Shown: positions 40,054 through 50,202, counted from the first letter of the stretch. The stretch: DNA of 64,000 nucleotides from Methylotenera_A sp046594915 (GCA_046594915.1 JBKJRC010000013.1:1-64000); one strand, 5' to 3'. Notes: generated by a model from the letters alone, not told the origin. Made by a program: numbers and translations.

Positions 40054-42867
40054 ATGGAATATATCAAAATCCGTGGTGCGCGCACGCACAATCTCAAAAA
40101 CATTTCGCTGGATATTCCGCGCAATAAGTTGGTCGTTATTACTGGGCTTTCCGGCTCAGGTAAATCTAGCTTAGCGTTTGATACTTTATATGCAGAAGGC
40201 CAGCGGCGTTACGTGGAATCGCTTTCGGCCTATGCGCGGCAGTTTTTAGCGCGTATGGATAAACCGGATGTGGATTTGATTGAAGGCTTATCGCCGGCGA
40301 TTTCGATTGAGCAAAAATCCACTTCGCACAATCCGCGCTCAACGGTTGGCACAGTCACTGAGATTCACGATTATCTGCGTCTTTTATATGCGCGCGCTGG
40401 CGATCCAGAATGTCCCGACCACAATATCAAGCTGGAAGCGCAAACCGTTTCGCAAATGGTGGACAGCGTTTTGCATTTGCCAGAGGAAACCAAGTTAATG
40501 ATATTGGCGCCAGTGGTGGCAAATCGCAAAGGCGAACAGCTGGATTTATTTGAGCAATTAAAAGCACAAGGCTTTGTGCGTTTGCGCGTGGATGGCAAAA
40601 TTTACGAAATGGATGACTTACCGAAGTTAACCAAAACAGTGAAGCATTCGGTAGATGTGGTGATTGACCGCATTAAGGTAAAAGCCGATTTAAAACAACG
40701 TATCGCTGAATCATTTGAAACCGCATTGCGCCTGGCCGATGGCAAAGCCATTGCCGTGGAAATGGATACTGATAAAGAACATTTGTTTTCGGCCAAATTT
40801 TCTTGCCCATTGTGTGATTACTCACTTGCCGAATTAGAGCCGCGCCTATTCAGTTTTAACAATCCAATGGGCGCTTGCCCTAAGTGCGATGGCTTAGGCA
40901 ATATCAGCTTTTTTGACCCCAAACGTGTGGTGGCGTTCCCTACATTATCGCTAGCCAGTGGCGCGATTAAAGGCTGGGATAAGCGCAACCAGTTTTACTT
41001 TCAGATGCTACAAAGTTTGGCGTCTCATTACCATTTTGATTTAGAAATGGCGTTTGAAGAATTGCCCATTCCGATTCAAGATGTTTTATTAAATGGCAGT
41101 GGACGTGAAGTGATTGCGTTTAAATACCTGAATGAACGTGGTACTTTTTTTAGTAAAACCCATAGTTTTGAAGGTATTTTAAACAACTTACAGCGCCGTT
41201 ATCGCGAAAGCGATTCAACCGCGGTACGCGAAGAACTGTCTAAATACCTAAACAATCAAGCTTGCCCAGAATGCAGCGGCACACGTTTACGGCGCGAAGC
41301 GCGCCATGTAAAAGTGGGTGGACAAAATATTCATCAAGTGTGCGAAGTACCACTAAAAGTCGCGCTTAACTTTTTTGAAACTTTGCAATTGCAAGGCGCA
41401 AAACTGGCGATTGCGGACAAAATCGTCAAAGAAATCGAAAATCGGCTTAAATTCTTAACCAATGTTGGGCTGGAATATTTATCACTTTCGCGCTCTGCCG
41501 AAACATTATCAGGCGGCGAAGCGCAACGCATTCGTTTGGCCAGCCAAATTGGTAGCGGCTTAACAGGCGTAATGTATGTGCTGGATGAGCCCAGCATTGG
41601 TTTACATCAACGTGATAACGACAGACTACTGGAAACCTTGAAACGCTTACGCGATATTGGCAACAGCGTGATTGTGGTGGAACACGACCATGATGCAATT
41701 TTAGCGGCGGATTATGTGGTCGATATTGGCCCAGGCGCGGGTGAACACGGCGGCCAAATTGTTGCAGAAGGCACACCAACCGAAATTTTAGCTAATCCAA
41801 AATCGTTAACTGGCCAATATTTAAGCGGCAAGAAACAAATTGAATATAAAAAAATCCGCACCAAACCAGACCCATCGCGCTGGTTAAAATTATCCAATGC
41901 CACTGGCAATAATTTACGCGATGTGTCTGTTGAAATCCCTGTTGGCTTGCTTACTTGCGTGACAGGCGTATCTGGCAGTGGTAAATCGACATTGATTAAC
42001 GACACCTTATACCGCGTAGTTGCGCAGCATTTATATGGCAGTAATACTGAGCCTGCGCCCTTTAGTGAAATTGACGGCTTAGCATTTTTTGATAAAGTAG
42101 TTGATGTTGACCAAAGTCCGATTGGCCGAACGCCGCGGTCAAACCCTGCCACCTATACAGGCCTATTTACACCAATCCGCGATTTATTTGCAGGCGTGCC
42201 AGAAAGCCGTGCACGCGGCTATGGGCCTGGTCGATATTCGTTTAATGTCAAAGGTGGTCGCTGCGAAGCTTGTCAGGGCGATGGCGTGATTCGCGTAGAA
42301 ATGCACTTTTTACCCGACGTTTACGTGCCATGCGATGTGTGTAAAGGCCAACGCTACAACCGCGAAACCTTGGAAATTAACTTTAAAGGCAAAAATATTC
42401 GCGAAGTGCTGGAAATGACAGTGGAACAAGCGCATGGCTTTTTCAGTGCGCAACCCGTTATATCTCGCAAACTCAAAACCTTACTAGATGTAGGTTTAGG
42501 CTATATTACACTGGGGCAATCTGCCACTACATTGAGCGGTGGCGAAGCACAACGGGTGAAATTGTCTTTAGAATTGAGCAAACGCGATACAGGCCGCACG
42601 TTGTATATCTTGGATGAACCGACCACCGGCTTACACTTTGCAGATATTCAGTTACTGTTGGATGTGATTCACCGCCTACGCGATGCTGGCAACACCATTG
42701 TGATTATTGAACACAACTTAGATGTGATTAAGACCGCAGATTGGCTAATCGACATGGGTCCAGAAGGCGGCGATGGCGGTGGTATAGTAGTCGGTGTAGG
42801 CACACCAGAAACCTTGGCTGAGAACAAAACAAGCTACACAGGTAAATATTTAAAAGCGATGCTTTAA
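40054..42867 (+). CDS. uvrA: Excinuclease ABC subunit UvrA
   Basis: Damage-recognition ATPase of nucleotide excision repair, 937 residues. It has two ABC modules: Walker A GLSGSGKSSLAF (about 31) and GVSGSGKSTLIN (about 640), signature sequences LSGGEAQRIRLASQIG and LSGGEAQRVKLSLELSK. Zinc fingers are CPLCDYSLAELEPRLFSFNNPMGACPKC and CEACQGDGVIRVEMHFLPDVYVPCDVC. The gap to the divergent transporter gene contains no evident LexA box (CTGT-N8-ACAG), so SOS control is not apparent. Confidence 0.98.
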   Translation: MEYIKIRGARTHNLKNISLDIPRNKLVVITGLSGSGKSSLAFDTLYAEGQRRYVESLSAYARQFLARMDKPDVDLIEGLSPAISIEQKSTSHNPRSTVGTVTEIHDYLRLLYARAGDPECPDHNIKLEAQTVSQMVDSVLHLPEETKLMILAPVVANRKGEQLDLFEQLKAQGFVRLRVDGKIYEMDDLPKLTKTVKHSVDVVIDRIKVKADLKQRIAESFETALRLADGKAIAVEMDTDKEHLFSAKFSCPLCDYSLAELEPRLFSFNNPMGACPKCDGLGNISFFDPKRVVAFPTLSLASGAIKGWDKRNQFYFQMLQSLASHYHFDLEMAFEELPIPIQDVLLNGSGREVIAFKYLNERGTFFSKTHSFEGILNNLQRRYRESDSTAVREELSKYLNNQACPECSGTRLRREARHVKVGGQNIHQVCEVPLKVALNFFETLQLQGAKLAIADKIVKEIENRLKFLTNVGLEYLSLSRSAETLSGGEAQRIRLASQIGSGLTGVMYVLDEPSIGLHQRDNDRLLETLKRLRDIGNSVIVVEHDHDAILAADYVVDIGPGAGEHGGQIVAEGTPTEILANPKSLTGQYLSGKKQIEYKKIRTKPDPSRWLKLSNATGNNLRDVSVEIPVGLLTCVTGVSGSGKSTLINDTLYRVVAQHLYGSNTEPAPFSEIDGLAFFDKVVDVDQSPIGRTPRSNPATYTGLFTPIRDLFAGVPESRARGYGPGRYSFNVKGGRCEACQGDGVIRVEMHFLPDVYVPCDVCKGQRYNRETLEINFKGKNIREVLEMTVEQAHGFFSAQPVISRKLKTLLDVGLGYITLGQSATTLSGGEAQRVKLSLELSKRDTGRTLYILDEPTTGLHFADIQLLLDVIHRLRDAGNTIVIIEHNLDVIKTADWLIDMGPEGGDGGGIVVGVGTPETLAENKTSYTGKYLKAML

Positions 42868-42894
42868 TCAATCATTGAATAAAAATTACTAAAC

Positions 42895-43629
42895 TTAGGG
42901 CACATCTGCAAAACGCATTCTAGCTTGTATGGTGGCGGTACGGCGATTTAAATAGCGTGTATTTCTATGTTGATCATAAAAGCGTGGATTTGGAATCATG
43001 GCCGCTAATTTTGCGGCTTGAGTTTTGCTTAAACTGCCTGCACTGATTTTAAAATAATGCCTGGCAGCCGCTTCTGCGCCAAACACGCCATTGCCCCACT
43101 CAATGATATTTAAATAAATTTCTAAAATGCGGCGTTTACTGAGTATTTTTTCTAACATCAACGTAATAACCGCCTCTTCGGCCTTGCGCCAAGGCGTGCG
43201 TCCACTGGATAAAAATAAATTCTTAGCAAGCTGCTGACTGATGGTCGAGCCGCCACCGACGATTTTTCCTTTTTTAAGGTTTTTATCAAACGCTTTTTCA
43301 ATACCGTCCCAATCAAAACCTTCGTGGTATTTAAATTTAGCATCTTCGCTGGCAACCACTGCGCGTTTCAGGTGGTTGGATATTTTATTATAGACGACCC
43401 ATTTATGCTTAAGCTCAGCATCAGGTTTAGCCGCTTGAATAATTTCAAGCCTGTCTTGCATAAATGCGCTAGAGCTTGGATTAAACTTAATCCACCAACA
43501 AATATGCAAAAAAACCCATAATTGATACAAAATTAGCCAGGCAAAAAATAGCACCAAGGCGCGCTTAAAATATCCGCCAAAACCCAAAGGACGGGCGTTT
43601 GGCTTATTATTTAACAGCCAGCGAATCAT
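42895..43629 (-). CDS. mtgA: Monofunctional biosynthetic peptidoglycan transglycosylase
   Basis: Polymerises lipid II glycan strands. It has 244 residues: one N-terminal membrane helix (ALVLFFAWLILYQLWVFLHI) and a GT51 domain with catalytic Glu in VASEDAKFKYHEGFDWDGIEKAF, then GGSTISQQLAKNLFLSSGRT and MLEKILSKRRILEIYLNIIEWGNGVFGAEAAARHYF. It ends close to uvrA's end (convergent) and follows aroE by 17 bases. Confidence 0.96.
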   Translation of the reverse strand: MIRWLLNNKPNARPLGFGGYFKRALVLFFAWLILYQLWVFLHICWWIKFNPSSSAFMQDRLEIIQAAKPDAELKHKWVVYNKISNHLKRAVVASEDAKFKYHEGFDWDGIEKAFDKNLKKGKIVGGGSTISQQLAKNLFLSSGRTPWRKAEEAVITLMLEKILSKRRILEIYLNIIEWGNGVFGAEAAARHYFKISAGSLSKTQAAKLAAMIPNPRFYDQHRNTRYLNRRTATIQARMRFADVP

Positions 43630-43646
43630 GCAATCTTACTCACTTA

Positions 43647-44462
43647 TTAAACTCGCATCATCTCAATAACAGACTTGGTTTCTGGCCGCACACCCCGCCA
43701 AATATAAAACGCTTCCGCCGCTTGCTCAACCAGCATTCCTAAACCATCTGCCACTTGCGCGCCATTTGCACGCGCCATTTGCATAAAAGGCGTTTCGCAG
43801 CCATACATCATGTCGTAGGCAAGACAATTTTTAGCAAAAATAGTGTTAGGTATCGGTAGTGCAGTGTCCTCTAAGCCTGTAGAGGTGGCATTGATAATGA
43901 TGTCAAATTCCTGATTTATTAAATCTTCAAAGCTAGATGAATATAAAATATCTGCATGATAGCCAAAGTGAGATTTAACTAAATCGTCTGCTTTATTTTT
44001 TGTACGATTTGCGATGGTAAGTAATAAAGGTTTTAAATTAAGAATTGGTGCACATACACCAGCAGCAGCTCCGCCAGCACCAATCAACAACACTTTTTTA
44101 CTTTGTATACTCAAATTTAGGTTGTTAGAAATATCATTGATCAATCCAGTTCCATCTGTACTATCACCTACAATTCCATCATGACTAAACATCAGGGTAT
44201 TTACTGAACCAGCTAACTCAGCAAGTTCTGATTCAATAATATCGCTAATTTTAAACGCCTCAAACTTAAACGGCACAGTCACGTTTACGCCTTTGAAACC
44301 TTGCGCAATCAAATCGTTAACTGTTGATTTAAAACCATCTAGTGGCGCAAGAATGCGTTCGTAACTGATATCTTGATTGGTTTGTTTGGCAAATGCGGCG
44401 TGAATCAGTGGAGATTTACTATGATTTATTGGGTTGCCAATAACGGCATATTTGTCAGTCAT
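43647..44462 (-). CDS. aroE: Shikimate dehydrogenase
   Basis: NADPH-dependent reduction of 3-dehydroshikimate in aromatic amino acid synthesis, 271 residues. Substrate region YAVIGNPINHSKSPLIHAAF and the catalytic Lys in GVNVTVPFKFEAF are present, followed by the nucleotide-binding loop LLIGAGGAAAGV and ANRTKNKADDL. The unit aroE-mtgA is common in betaproteobacteria. Confidence 0.96.
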   Translation of the reverse strand: MTDKYAVIGNPINHSKSPLIHAAFAKQTNQDISYERILAPLDGFKSTVNDLIAQGFKGVNVTVPFKFEAFKISDIIESELAELAGSVNTLMFSHDGIVGDSTDGTGLINDISNNLNLSIQSKKVLLIGAGGAAAGVCAPILNLKPLLLTIANRTKNKADDLVKSHFGYHADILYSSSFEDLINQEFDIIINATSTGLEDTALPIPNTIFAKNCLAYDMMYGCETPFMQMARANGAQVADGLGMLVEQAAEAFYIWRGVRPETKSVIEMMRV

Positions 44463-44490
44463 ACGTTAATCAATTTCCAAAGCCCAAGCT

Positions 44491-44943
44491 TTAGTTTGTC
44501 CAAGGCAAATTGGCATGTTTCCAGCCGTTAATCAGTGTGCGTTGCGTTGCCGCATTCGCCTCACCTTCAAAGCCTTCTACCATGTTATACGCATTGCCAT
44601 AGCCTAATTGTTGCGCCATCACAGCGGCATTATGGCTACGCCCACCAGTTCGGCACATAAAAATGATGGTTTTATCTGGGTTAAGTTGTGCTTGTAACTG
44701 TTTAGCAAACTCTGTGTTCACCACCATGCCAGGGTAAAAAGCCCATTCAATATGCAGCGCATCTGGCACGCGGCCCACTAAATCCAGCTCCGCCTGGCTA
44801 CGCACATCCACTAAAATCGTAGCCGCTTTGTCCTGTTGCAACAGGACAAAAGCTTCTTGCGGCGTTAATTCGCCAGCATAAGGATGATTTTTTGCCACAG
44901 CGCGCTGTTTAGCCAGATTTAACACATCGCTCATCGCTTGCAT
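44491..44943 (-). CDS. Rhodanese-like domain protein
   Basis: A 150-residue single rhodanese domain: LVDVRSQAELDLVGRVPDALHIEWAFYP, then the active-site loop FMCRTGGRSHNAA with the catalytic Cys, then GYGNAYNMVEGFEGEAN. Start taken at the ATG 44943, which has GAGGA 9 bases upstream; a GTG at 44958 would add five residues. Sulfur-transfer substrate unknown. First gene of the rhodanese-aroE-mtgA group; divergent from glnA. Confidence 0.92.
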   Translation of the reverse strand: MQAMSDVLNLAKQRAVAKNHPYAGELTPQEAFVLLQQDKAATILVDVRSQAELDLVGRVPDALHIEWAFYPGMVVNTEFAKQLQAQLNPDKTIIFMCRTGGRSHNAAVMAQQLGYGNAYNMVEGFEGEANAATQRTLINGWKHANLPWTN

Positions 44944-45041
44944 CACCGAATTCCTCACTCAATTGATTTTTAATAAATTATAGCGCGAATAACCAGCAAG
45001 CTATTTGTGCTTTGTCTTGATGCTTAACAGACTTTTACTTA

Positions 45042-45088
45042 AGCACTAATTTGGTGCAAAAATAGTTTGAATGCACAATTATCGTGCG
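45042..45088 (+). promoter_or_regulatory. two NtrC-binding sites upstream of glnA
   Basis: AGCACTAATTTGGTGCA (45042-45058) matches the NtrC consensus TGCACTAAAATGGTGCA in 14 of 17 positions; TGCAC-N7-GTGCG (45072-45088) is a second, weaker dyad. Centres are 30 bases apart, about three helical turns, as in enteric glnA. They lie about 95-125 bases before the expected transcript start. Confidence 0.8.
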
Positions 45089-45148
45089 TGCAATTTTGCC
45101 TTTATTTGCTAAGTGAATAACACAAAGCCACTTTTTGCTATTTTTAGC

Positions 45149-45164
45149 TGGCACAGTTCCTGCT
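45149..45164 (+). promoter_or_regulatory. sigma-54 promoter of glnA
   Basis: TGGCACAGTTCCTGCT, with the invariant GG and GC ten bases apart (-24/-12). It differs from the consensus TGGCACG-N4-TTGCT at two positions. It completes the classical NtrC-activated arrangement in the 345-base gap before glnA. Confidence 0.85.
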
Positions 45165-45304
45165 AAAATAGCTTGTTAAAAGTTTGTGTCAAAATTGTTA
45201 AGCTATTTTTACCCTGTCAATTTACAGCATAACAATTTATCCGACGAATCAATACTCGTTACGCATCATTTAAGTCCGTCATTTAGAATATTAGGAGATT
45301 AGCA

Positions 45305-46714
45305 ATGTCAGTTGCAAAAGTAATGAAAATGGTAAAAGATAACGACATTAAATTTGTCGATTTTCGTTTTACTGATACGCGCGGCAAAGAGCAGCACGTA
45401 ACTGTGCCTGTTTCTGCCTTCAATGAAGAAAAATTTACCGAAGGTCACGCGTTCGATGGTTCTTCAATCGCCGGCTGGAAAGGCATTCAAGCATCTGACA
45501 TGCAATTGATGCCTGATCCATCAACTGCCAATATCGATCCATTTATGGATGAGCCAACACTGATTTTAACTTGCGATGTGGTTGATCCAACAGACGGCAA
45601 AGGCTATGACCGCGACCCACGCTCACTTGCAAAACGTGCTGAGGCGTATTTAAAATCCAGTGGTTTAGGCGACACGGCTTACTTTGGCCCTGAGCCAGAA
45701 TTCTTTATTTTTGACTCGATTAATTGGTCCGTTGATATGAGCGGTAGCTCAGTAAAAATCAATTCTGAAGAGGCTGCTTGGTCATCTGGTGAAAAATTCG
45801 AAGGCGGCAATACTGGTCATCGCCCTGGCATTAAAGGTGGTTATTTCCCAGTTCCACCAGTTGATTCACTGCAAGATGTGCGCTCTGCCATGTGTATGAC
45901 ATTAGAAGCGATGGGCGTGCCTGTTGAAGTACATCACCACGAAGTGGCCACTGCAGGCCAATGTGAAATCGGTACAAAATTTTCTACCTTGACACAGCGT
46001 GCTGACTGGACGCAAATCTTAAAATATGTGGTGTTAAATACCGCACATGCATACGGCAAAACAGCCACTTTTATGCCAAAACCGATGTTTGGCGATAACG
46101 GCTCCGGTATGCATGTACACCAATCCGTTTGGAAAGATGGAAAAAACCTGTTCGCAGGCAACGGCTACGCGGGTTTAAGCGATTTTGCGCTGTACTACAT
46201 TGGCGGCATTATTAAACATGCGCGCGCGTTAAACGCCATTACCAATCCAGGTACCAACTCATATAAACGCTTAGTGCCGCATTATGAAGCGCCAGTAAAA
46301 TTAGCCTATTCTGCTAAAAACCGTTCTGCGGCGATTCGTATCCCGTTCGTGCATGGCGAAAAAGCCCGTCGTGTGGAAGCGCGTTTCCCAGACCCAATCG
46401 CTAACCCATACTTAGCTTTCTCTGCATTGTTAATGGCGGGTTTAGATGGCGTACAAAATAAAATTCACCCGGGCGAACCAGCAACCAAAGACTTGTACCA
46501 TCTGCCGCCAGAAGAAGATGCATTGATTCCAACGGTATGTTCTTCTCTAGAACAAGCTTTAGAGTATTTAGACAAAGATCGCGAATTCTTAACGCGTGGC
46601 GGTGTGTTCTCTGAAGACTGGATTGATGCTTACATTGCATTGAAAATGGAAGAAGTGACTAAGTTACGTCAAACACCTCATCCAGTTGAGTTTGGTTTGT
46701 ATTACAGCTGCTAA
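45305..46714 (+). CDS. glnA: Glutamine synthetase, type I
   Basis: ATP-dependent ammonia assimilation, dodecamer. It has 469 residues, standard for GSI-beta. Seen: DGSSIAGWKGIQASDM, EFFIFDSI, the ATP-site stretch KPMFGDNGSGMHVHQS, the Glu-flap region NSYKRLVPHYEAPVKLAYSAKNRSAAIRIP, and the adenylylation site KDLYHLPPEE with Y398. Hence it is probably controlled by GlnE adenylyltransferase as well as by NtrC and sigma-54 (sites above). AGGAG lies 8 bases before the ATG. ntrB and ntrC follow after a DUF4124 gene. Confidence 0.98.
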   Translation: MSVAKVMKMVKDNDIKFVDFRFTDTRGKEQHVTVPVSAFNEEKFTEGHAFDGSSIAGWKGIQASDMQLMPDPSTANIDPFMDEPTLILTCDVVDPTDGKGYDRDPRSLAKRAEAYLKSSGLGDTAYFGPEPEFFIFDSINWSVDMSGSSVKINSEEAAWSSGEKFEGGNTGHRPGIKGGYFPVPPVDSLQDVRSAMCMTLEAMGVPVEVHHHEVATAGQCEIGTKFSTLTQRADWTQILKYVVLNTAHAYGKTATFMPKPMFGDNGSGMHVHQSVWKDGKNLFAGNGYAGLSDFALYYIGGIIKHARALNAITNPGTNSYKRLVPHYEAPVKLAYSAKNRSAAIRIPFVHGEKARRVEARFPDPIANPYLAFSALLMAGLDGVQNKIHPGEPATKDLYHLPPEEDALIPTVCSSLEQALEYLDKDREFLTRGGVFSEDWIDAYIALKMEEVTKLRQTPHPVEFGLYYSC

Positions 46715-46751
46715 AACTTAACCATTTTTATGCACCAATAATGGGCAAAAT

Positions 46752-46785
46752 AATAAAGGGCGGCTTCGGTTGCCCTTTATTATTT
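46752..46785 (+). terminator. rho-independent terminator after glnA
   Basis: AATAAAGGGC-GGCTTCGGTT-GCCCTTTATT followed by ATTT. It makes glnA a mostly monocistronic transcript; ntrBC downstream need another promoter or readthrough. Confidence 0.85.
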
Positions 46786-46890
46786 AAAACAGCGCCCATT
46801 TAAAACGACTTAAGGTTACAAAAAGCCACAGTCAACCATAATCACCAATACTTCGTTGCTAACTGTAACAGTCTCATCTAAACTATTGCC

Positions 46891-47406
46891 ATGAATAAAC
46901 AAATCTCCCTTTTAAGCGTTACTTTATTGGCACTGATTACCCCTAATTTGGTGCAGGCTGAAATTTATAAGCATGTCGATTCTGAAGGTCGCGTTACTTA
47001 TTCTAATGTGAAAATTAAAGGTGCTAAAAAGCTAGATTTAGAGCCTGCTGACACCAATTTTGGTGGTGATAACAGTGCAACACTTCGCAAACCTACAGCT
47101 AAAACAGCAACCCCAGACAGCTTTCCAAAAGTAGATGCCAGCACCCAAAATCTGCGTGACAACAAACGAAATGCTATTCTTAAATCAGAACTGGACGCTG
47201 AAAAACAAGCGCTTGCCAGAGCAAAACAAGCTTATATTGAAGGCGAATCTAAACCTGAGGTTTACCAAAAAAAGAACGCAAATGGCACAACATCCACCTT
47301 TCGCAACGTAGCTAAATTCCAAGAGAAAATGGGTGGCTTGCAGGCAGATATTGACGCGCACCAACGCAATATTGATTTATTAACCAAAGAAATTAGTGCA
47401 AATTAA
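46891..47406 (+). CDS. DUF4124 domain secreted protein
   Basis: A 171-residue protein with signal peptide (LLSVTLLALITPNLVQA) and the DUF4124 start EIYKHVDSEGRVTYSNVKIKGAKKLDL. A helical region (KSELDAEKQALARAKQAYIEGESK; QEKMGGLQADIDAHQRNIDLL) follows. Function unknown. In betaproteobacteria such a gene commonly sits between glnA and ntrB, as here. Confidence 0.92.
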   Translation: MNKQISLLSVTLLALITPNLVQAEIYKHVDSEGRVTYSNVKIKGAKKLDLEPADTNFGGDNSATLRKPTAKTATPDSFPKVDASTQNLRDNKRNAILKSELDAEKQALARAKQAYIEGESKPEVYQKKNANGTTSTFRNVAKFQEKMGGLQADIDAHQRNIDLLTKEISAN

Positions 47407-47488
47407 TTAACCATTCAAACCTGCATTAAAGCTGGCTTGCCTCTTGCTTATATACAAGCAATTAATTAATTGCTGTAGTATTTAAGTC

Positions 47489-48580
47489 ATGGTTCAACAT
47501 ATTCCCTCAGGTTTTTCAGGTTTAGAGCATCTTGCCACTGCGGTAATACTGCTTAACCATTCGCACCAAGTCGTTTATGCCAATCCCAGCAGCGAAACGC
47601 TATTTGCTGTAAGCGCCACGCAAATATCGGGCAGCCATATTGCAGAAGTGTTTTTAAATTGCGAAATCTTGCAATTGGCGATTGATAACGCCGTTAAAAA
47701 TGATAGCCCGTACCGTGAGCATGAATTTGCTATCACCACCGTACGTCAGCAATCGTTCGCCGTCACTTGCACGGTAACGCCAGTGGAAATGAGCCAAGCT
47801 TGTTTATTGCTCGAATTTCAGCAGATGGATCAACAATTGCGTATCGCACGCGAAGAACGCATGCTGATTCAACAACAAGCCAACTCTGAACTTTTACGCA
47901 ATTTGGCGCATGAAATTCGTAATCCTTTGGGCGGGCTGCGCGGCGCGGCGCAATTATTAGAACATGAGTTGCCCAACCCCAATCTGCGCGAATATACACA
48001 GGTGATTATTAAAGAAGCAGATAGATTGCAAAGCTTGATGGATAGGCTTTTAGTACCACATCGGGTGCCAAAATATGAGCCGACTAATATTCACGAAGTA
48101 CTTGAGCGCGTGCGCAGTTTGCTTATGGCAGAATCGCCCAACAACATTAAAGTACGGCGCGATTACGACACCAGCCTGCCCGATTTAATTGGTGATCGCG
48201 AAAAGTTGATTCAAACGGTGCTTAACATTGCACGTAATGCGGTGCAAGCCATGCAATCCAATGGCACTCCGAATGCCGAAGTGATTTTAAGAACGCGCGC
48301 AGAACGTCAGGTCACGCTAGCCAAAAAGCGTTATCGCGTGGCGATTAAGTTGCAAATTATTGATAATGGCCCAGGAATTCCTGTGGATATTCGCGATAAG
48401 ATTTTTTACCCATTAGTGACTGGGCGTGAAGGTGGCAGCGGTTTAGGACTGGCTTTGGCGCAAACTTTTGTCACGCAGCATCACGGCATGATTGATTGCG
48501 AAAGCCAGCCTGGCAATACCTGTTTTACCATATTGCTGCCGGTTGAAACCAGTGCGATCAAGCACGCGAATATCCAATAA
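47489..48580 (+). CDS. ntrB: Nitrogen regulation sensor kinase/phosphatase NtrB
   Basis: Cytoplasmic histidine kinase that phosphorylates NtrC under nitrogen limitation, controlled by PII. It has 363 residues: PAS domain (about 10-125), H-box RNLAHEIRNPLGGLRGAAQLLEHEL with phospho-acceptor H141, then N-box LNIARNAVQAM, G1 IIDNGPGIP and G2 GSGLGLALAQTFV. No membrane helices, as expected. Also called glnL. Confidence 0.97.
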   Translation: MVQHIPSGFSGLEHLATAVILLNHSHQVVYANPSSETLFAVSATQISGSHIAEVFLNCEILQLAIDNAVKNDSPYREHEFAITTVRQQSFAVTCTVTPVEMSQACLLLEFQQMDQQLRIAREERMLIQQQANSELLRNLAHEIRNPLGGLRGAAQLLEHELPNPNLREYTQVIIKEADRLQSLMDRLLVPHRVPKYEPTNIHEVLERVRSLLMAESPNNIKVRRDYDTSLPDLIGDREKLIQTVLNIARNAVQAMQSNGTPNAEVILRTRAERQVTLAKKRYRVAIKLQIIDNGPGIPVDIRDKIFYPLVTGREGGSGLGLALAQTFVTQHHGMIDCESQPGNTCFTILLPVETSAIKHANIQ

Positions 48581-48638
48581 GAATGGATATTAAGTAAGCA
48601 TTAGTGAACACTTAATTTGATGCAATAATGAGAATAAT

Positions 48639-50027
48639 ATGAAACCAATTTGGATTTTAGATGATGACAAATCGATTCGCTGGGTGTTTGAAAAAGCCCT
48701 GGCGCGCACCGATTTAGAGTTTAAAACGTTCTCATCCGTGGCCGAAGCACTTAACGCGCTCAATCGCGAACAACCGCAGGTTGTCGTCAGCGACATCCGC
48801 ATGCCTAATGGCTCTGGGCTGGATTTTTTAGCCGAGATTAAACAACGCTATCCTGATATTCCCGTGATTATCATGACCGCCTATTCTGATTTAGAAAGCG
48901 CAGTTGCCGCTTTTCAGGGCGGTGCATTTGAATACTTGGCCAAGCCGTTTGACGTAGACCAAGCGATAGATGTGATAAAGCGTGCGGTGGAAGAAAGTAT
49001 GCGCCAGGCAGTCGATAATGTGGTGTTAGAAGAAACGCCTGAGATTATTGGACAAGCACCTGCGATGCAAGAGGTTTTTCGTGCCATTGGCAGGTTAAGT
49101 CGCTCGCATGCGACCGTATTAATTAATGGCGAATCGGGTAGTGGTAAAGAATTAGTCGCCAGTGCGCTGCATAAGCACAGCCCGCGCGCAGAAAAACCGT
49201 TTATCGCCATTAACACCGCGGCAATTCCAAAAGACTTATTAGAATCTGAATTATTCGGCCATGAGCGCGGGGCGTTTACAGGTGCCGCAGCAGCGCGGCG
49301 CGGTCGATTTGAACAGGCTGATAACGGTACGCTTTTTTTAGATGAAATCGGTGACATGCCAGCGGATTTGCAAACGCGATTATTGCGCGTGTTAAGTGAC
49401 GGTCAATTTTATCGCGTTGGCGGCCACCAACCGCTTAAAGTGAATGTGCGCGTGATTGCTGCTACGCATCAAGACTTGGAGGAGCGAGTCAAGCTGGGAT
49501 TATTTCGCGAAGATTTGTTTCATCGTTTAAATGTAATTCGTTTGCGTTTGCCGCCGCTGCGCGAACGGCGCGAAGATATTCCGCATTTAACCAAACACTT
49601 TTTAGCGCAAAGCGCCATTCAATTAGGCGTAGAGCCGAAACAATTATCCGCCGCGGCGTTGCGTTATTTAACCGCGGTCAATTGGAGTGGCAATGTACGC
49701 CAGCTCGAAAATGTGTGCCATTGGTTAACCGTGATGGCGCCAGGACAAAACGTCGATGTAGTAGATTTGCCGCCAGAATTGAAAGAAGACACCAGCAAAA
49801 CTATTACTGCGAATTCGTGGCAAGAAGCACTAGCACAAGAAGTATCAGATGCGCTTAATCGCGGCGAGCAAAATTTACTAGAAACGCGCACCAAAGATTT
49901 TGAGCGTGTGATGATTATTAAAGCGCTACAACATACGGATGGCCGCCGTATCGAAGCGGCGAATCAACTTGGCATGGGTCGCAATACGTTAACACGTAAA
50001 ATTCAAGAGTTGGATATCAAAGGATAG
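48639..50027 (+). CDS. ntrC: Nitrogen regulation response regulator NtrC
   Basis: Sigma-54-dependent activator of nitrogen genes, 462 residues. Receiver domain with phospho-acceptor D52 (VVSDIRMPNGSG), AAA+ domain with Walker A GESGSGKELVASALH, the sigma-54 contact loop GAFTGAAAARRGRFEQADNGTLFLDEIGDMP, and a Fis-type HTH (IEAANQLGMGRNTLTRKIQEL). It presumably binds the two boxes upstream of glnA. Also called glnG. Confidence 0.98.
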   Translation: MKPIWILDDDKSIRWVFEKALARTDLEFKTFSSVAEALNALNREQPQVVVSDIRMPNGSGLDFLAEIKQRYPDIPVIIMTAYSDLESAVAAFQGGAFEYLAKPFDVDQAIDVIKRAVEESMRQAVDNVVLEETPEIIGQAPAMQEVFRAIGRLSRSHATVLINGESGSGKELVASALHKHSPRAEKPFIAINTAAIPKDLLESELFGHERGAFTGAAAARRGRFEQADNGTLFLDEIGDMPADLQTRLLRVLSDGQFYRVGGHQPLKVNVRVIAATHQDLEERVKLGLFREDLFHRLNVIRLRLPPLRERREDIPHLTKHFLAQSAIQLGVEPKQLSAAALRYLTAVNWSGNVRQLENVCHWLTVMAPGQNVDVVDLPPELKEDTSKTITANSWQEALAQEVSDALNRGEQNLLETRTKDFERVMIIKALQHTDGRRIEAANQLGMGRNTLTRKIQELDIKG

Positions 50028-50202
50028 ATGACGCTATATAAATTAAGTAATCTAACTAAAAAACGATTTTCAGATGATTTTAAAATTCCCCCTATTGTCC
50101 ATTCACAAAAAATACAATCTCAACAATCTCACACAGCATACCCAGCGTTGAAAAATCAGGATTAGCAGGTAAAGTTTATGCCAGATTTAACCGTAAAATT
50201 GC

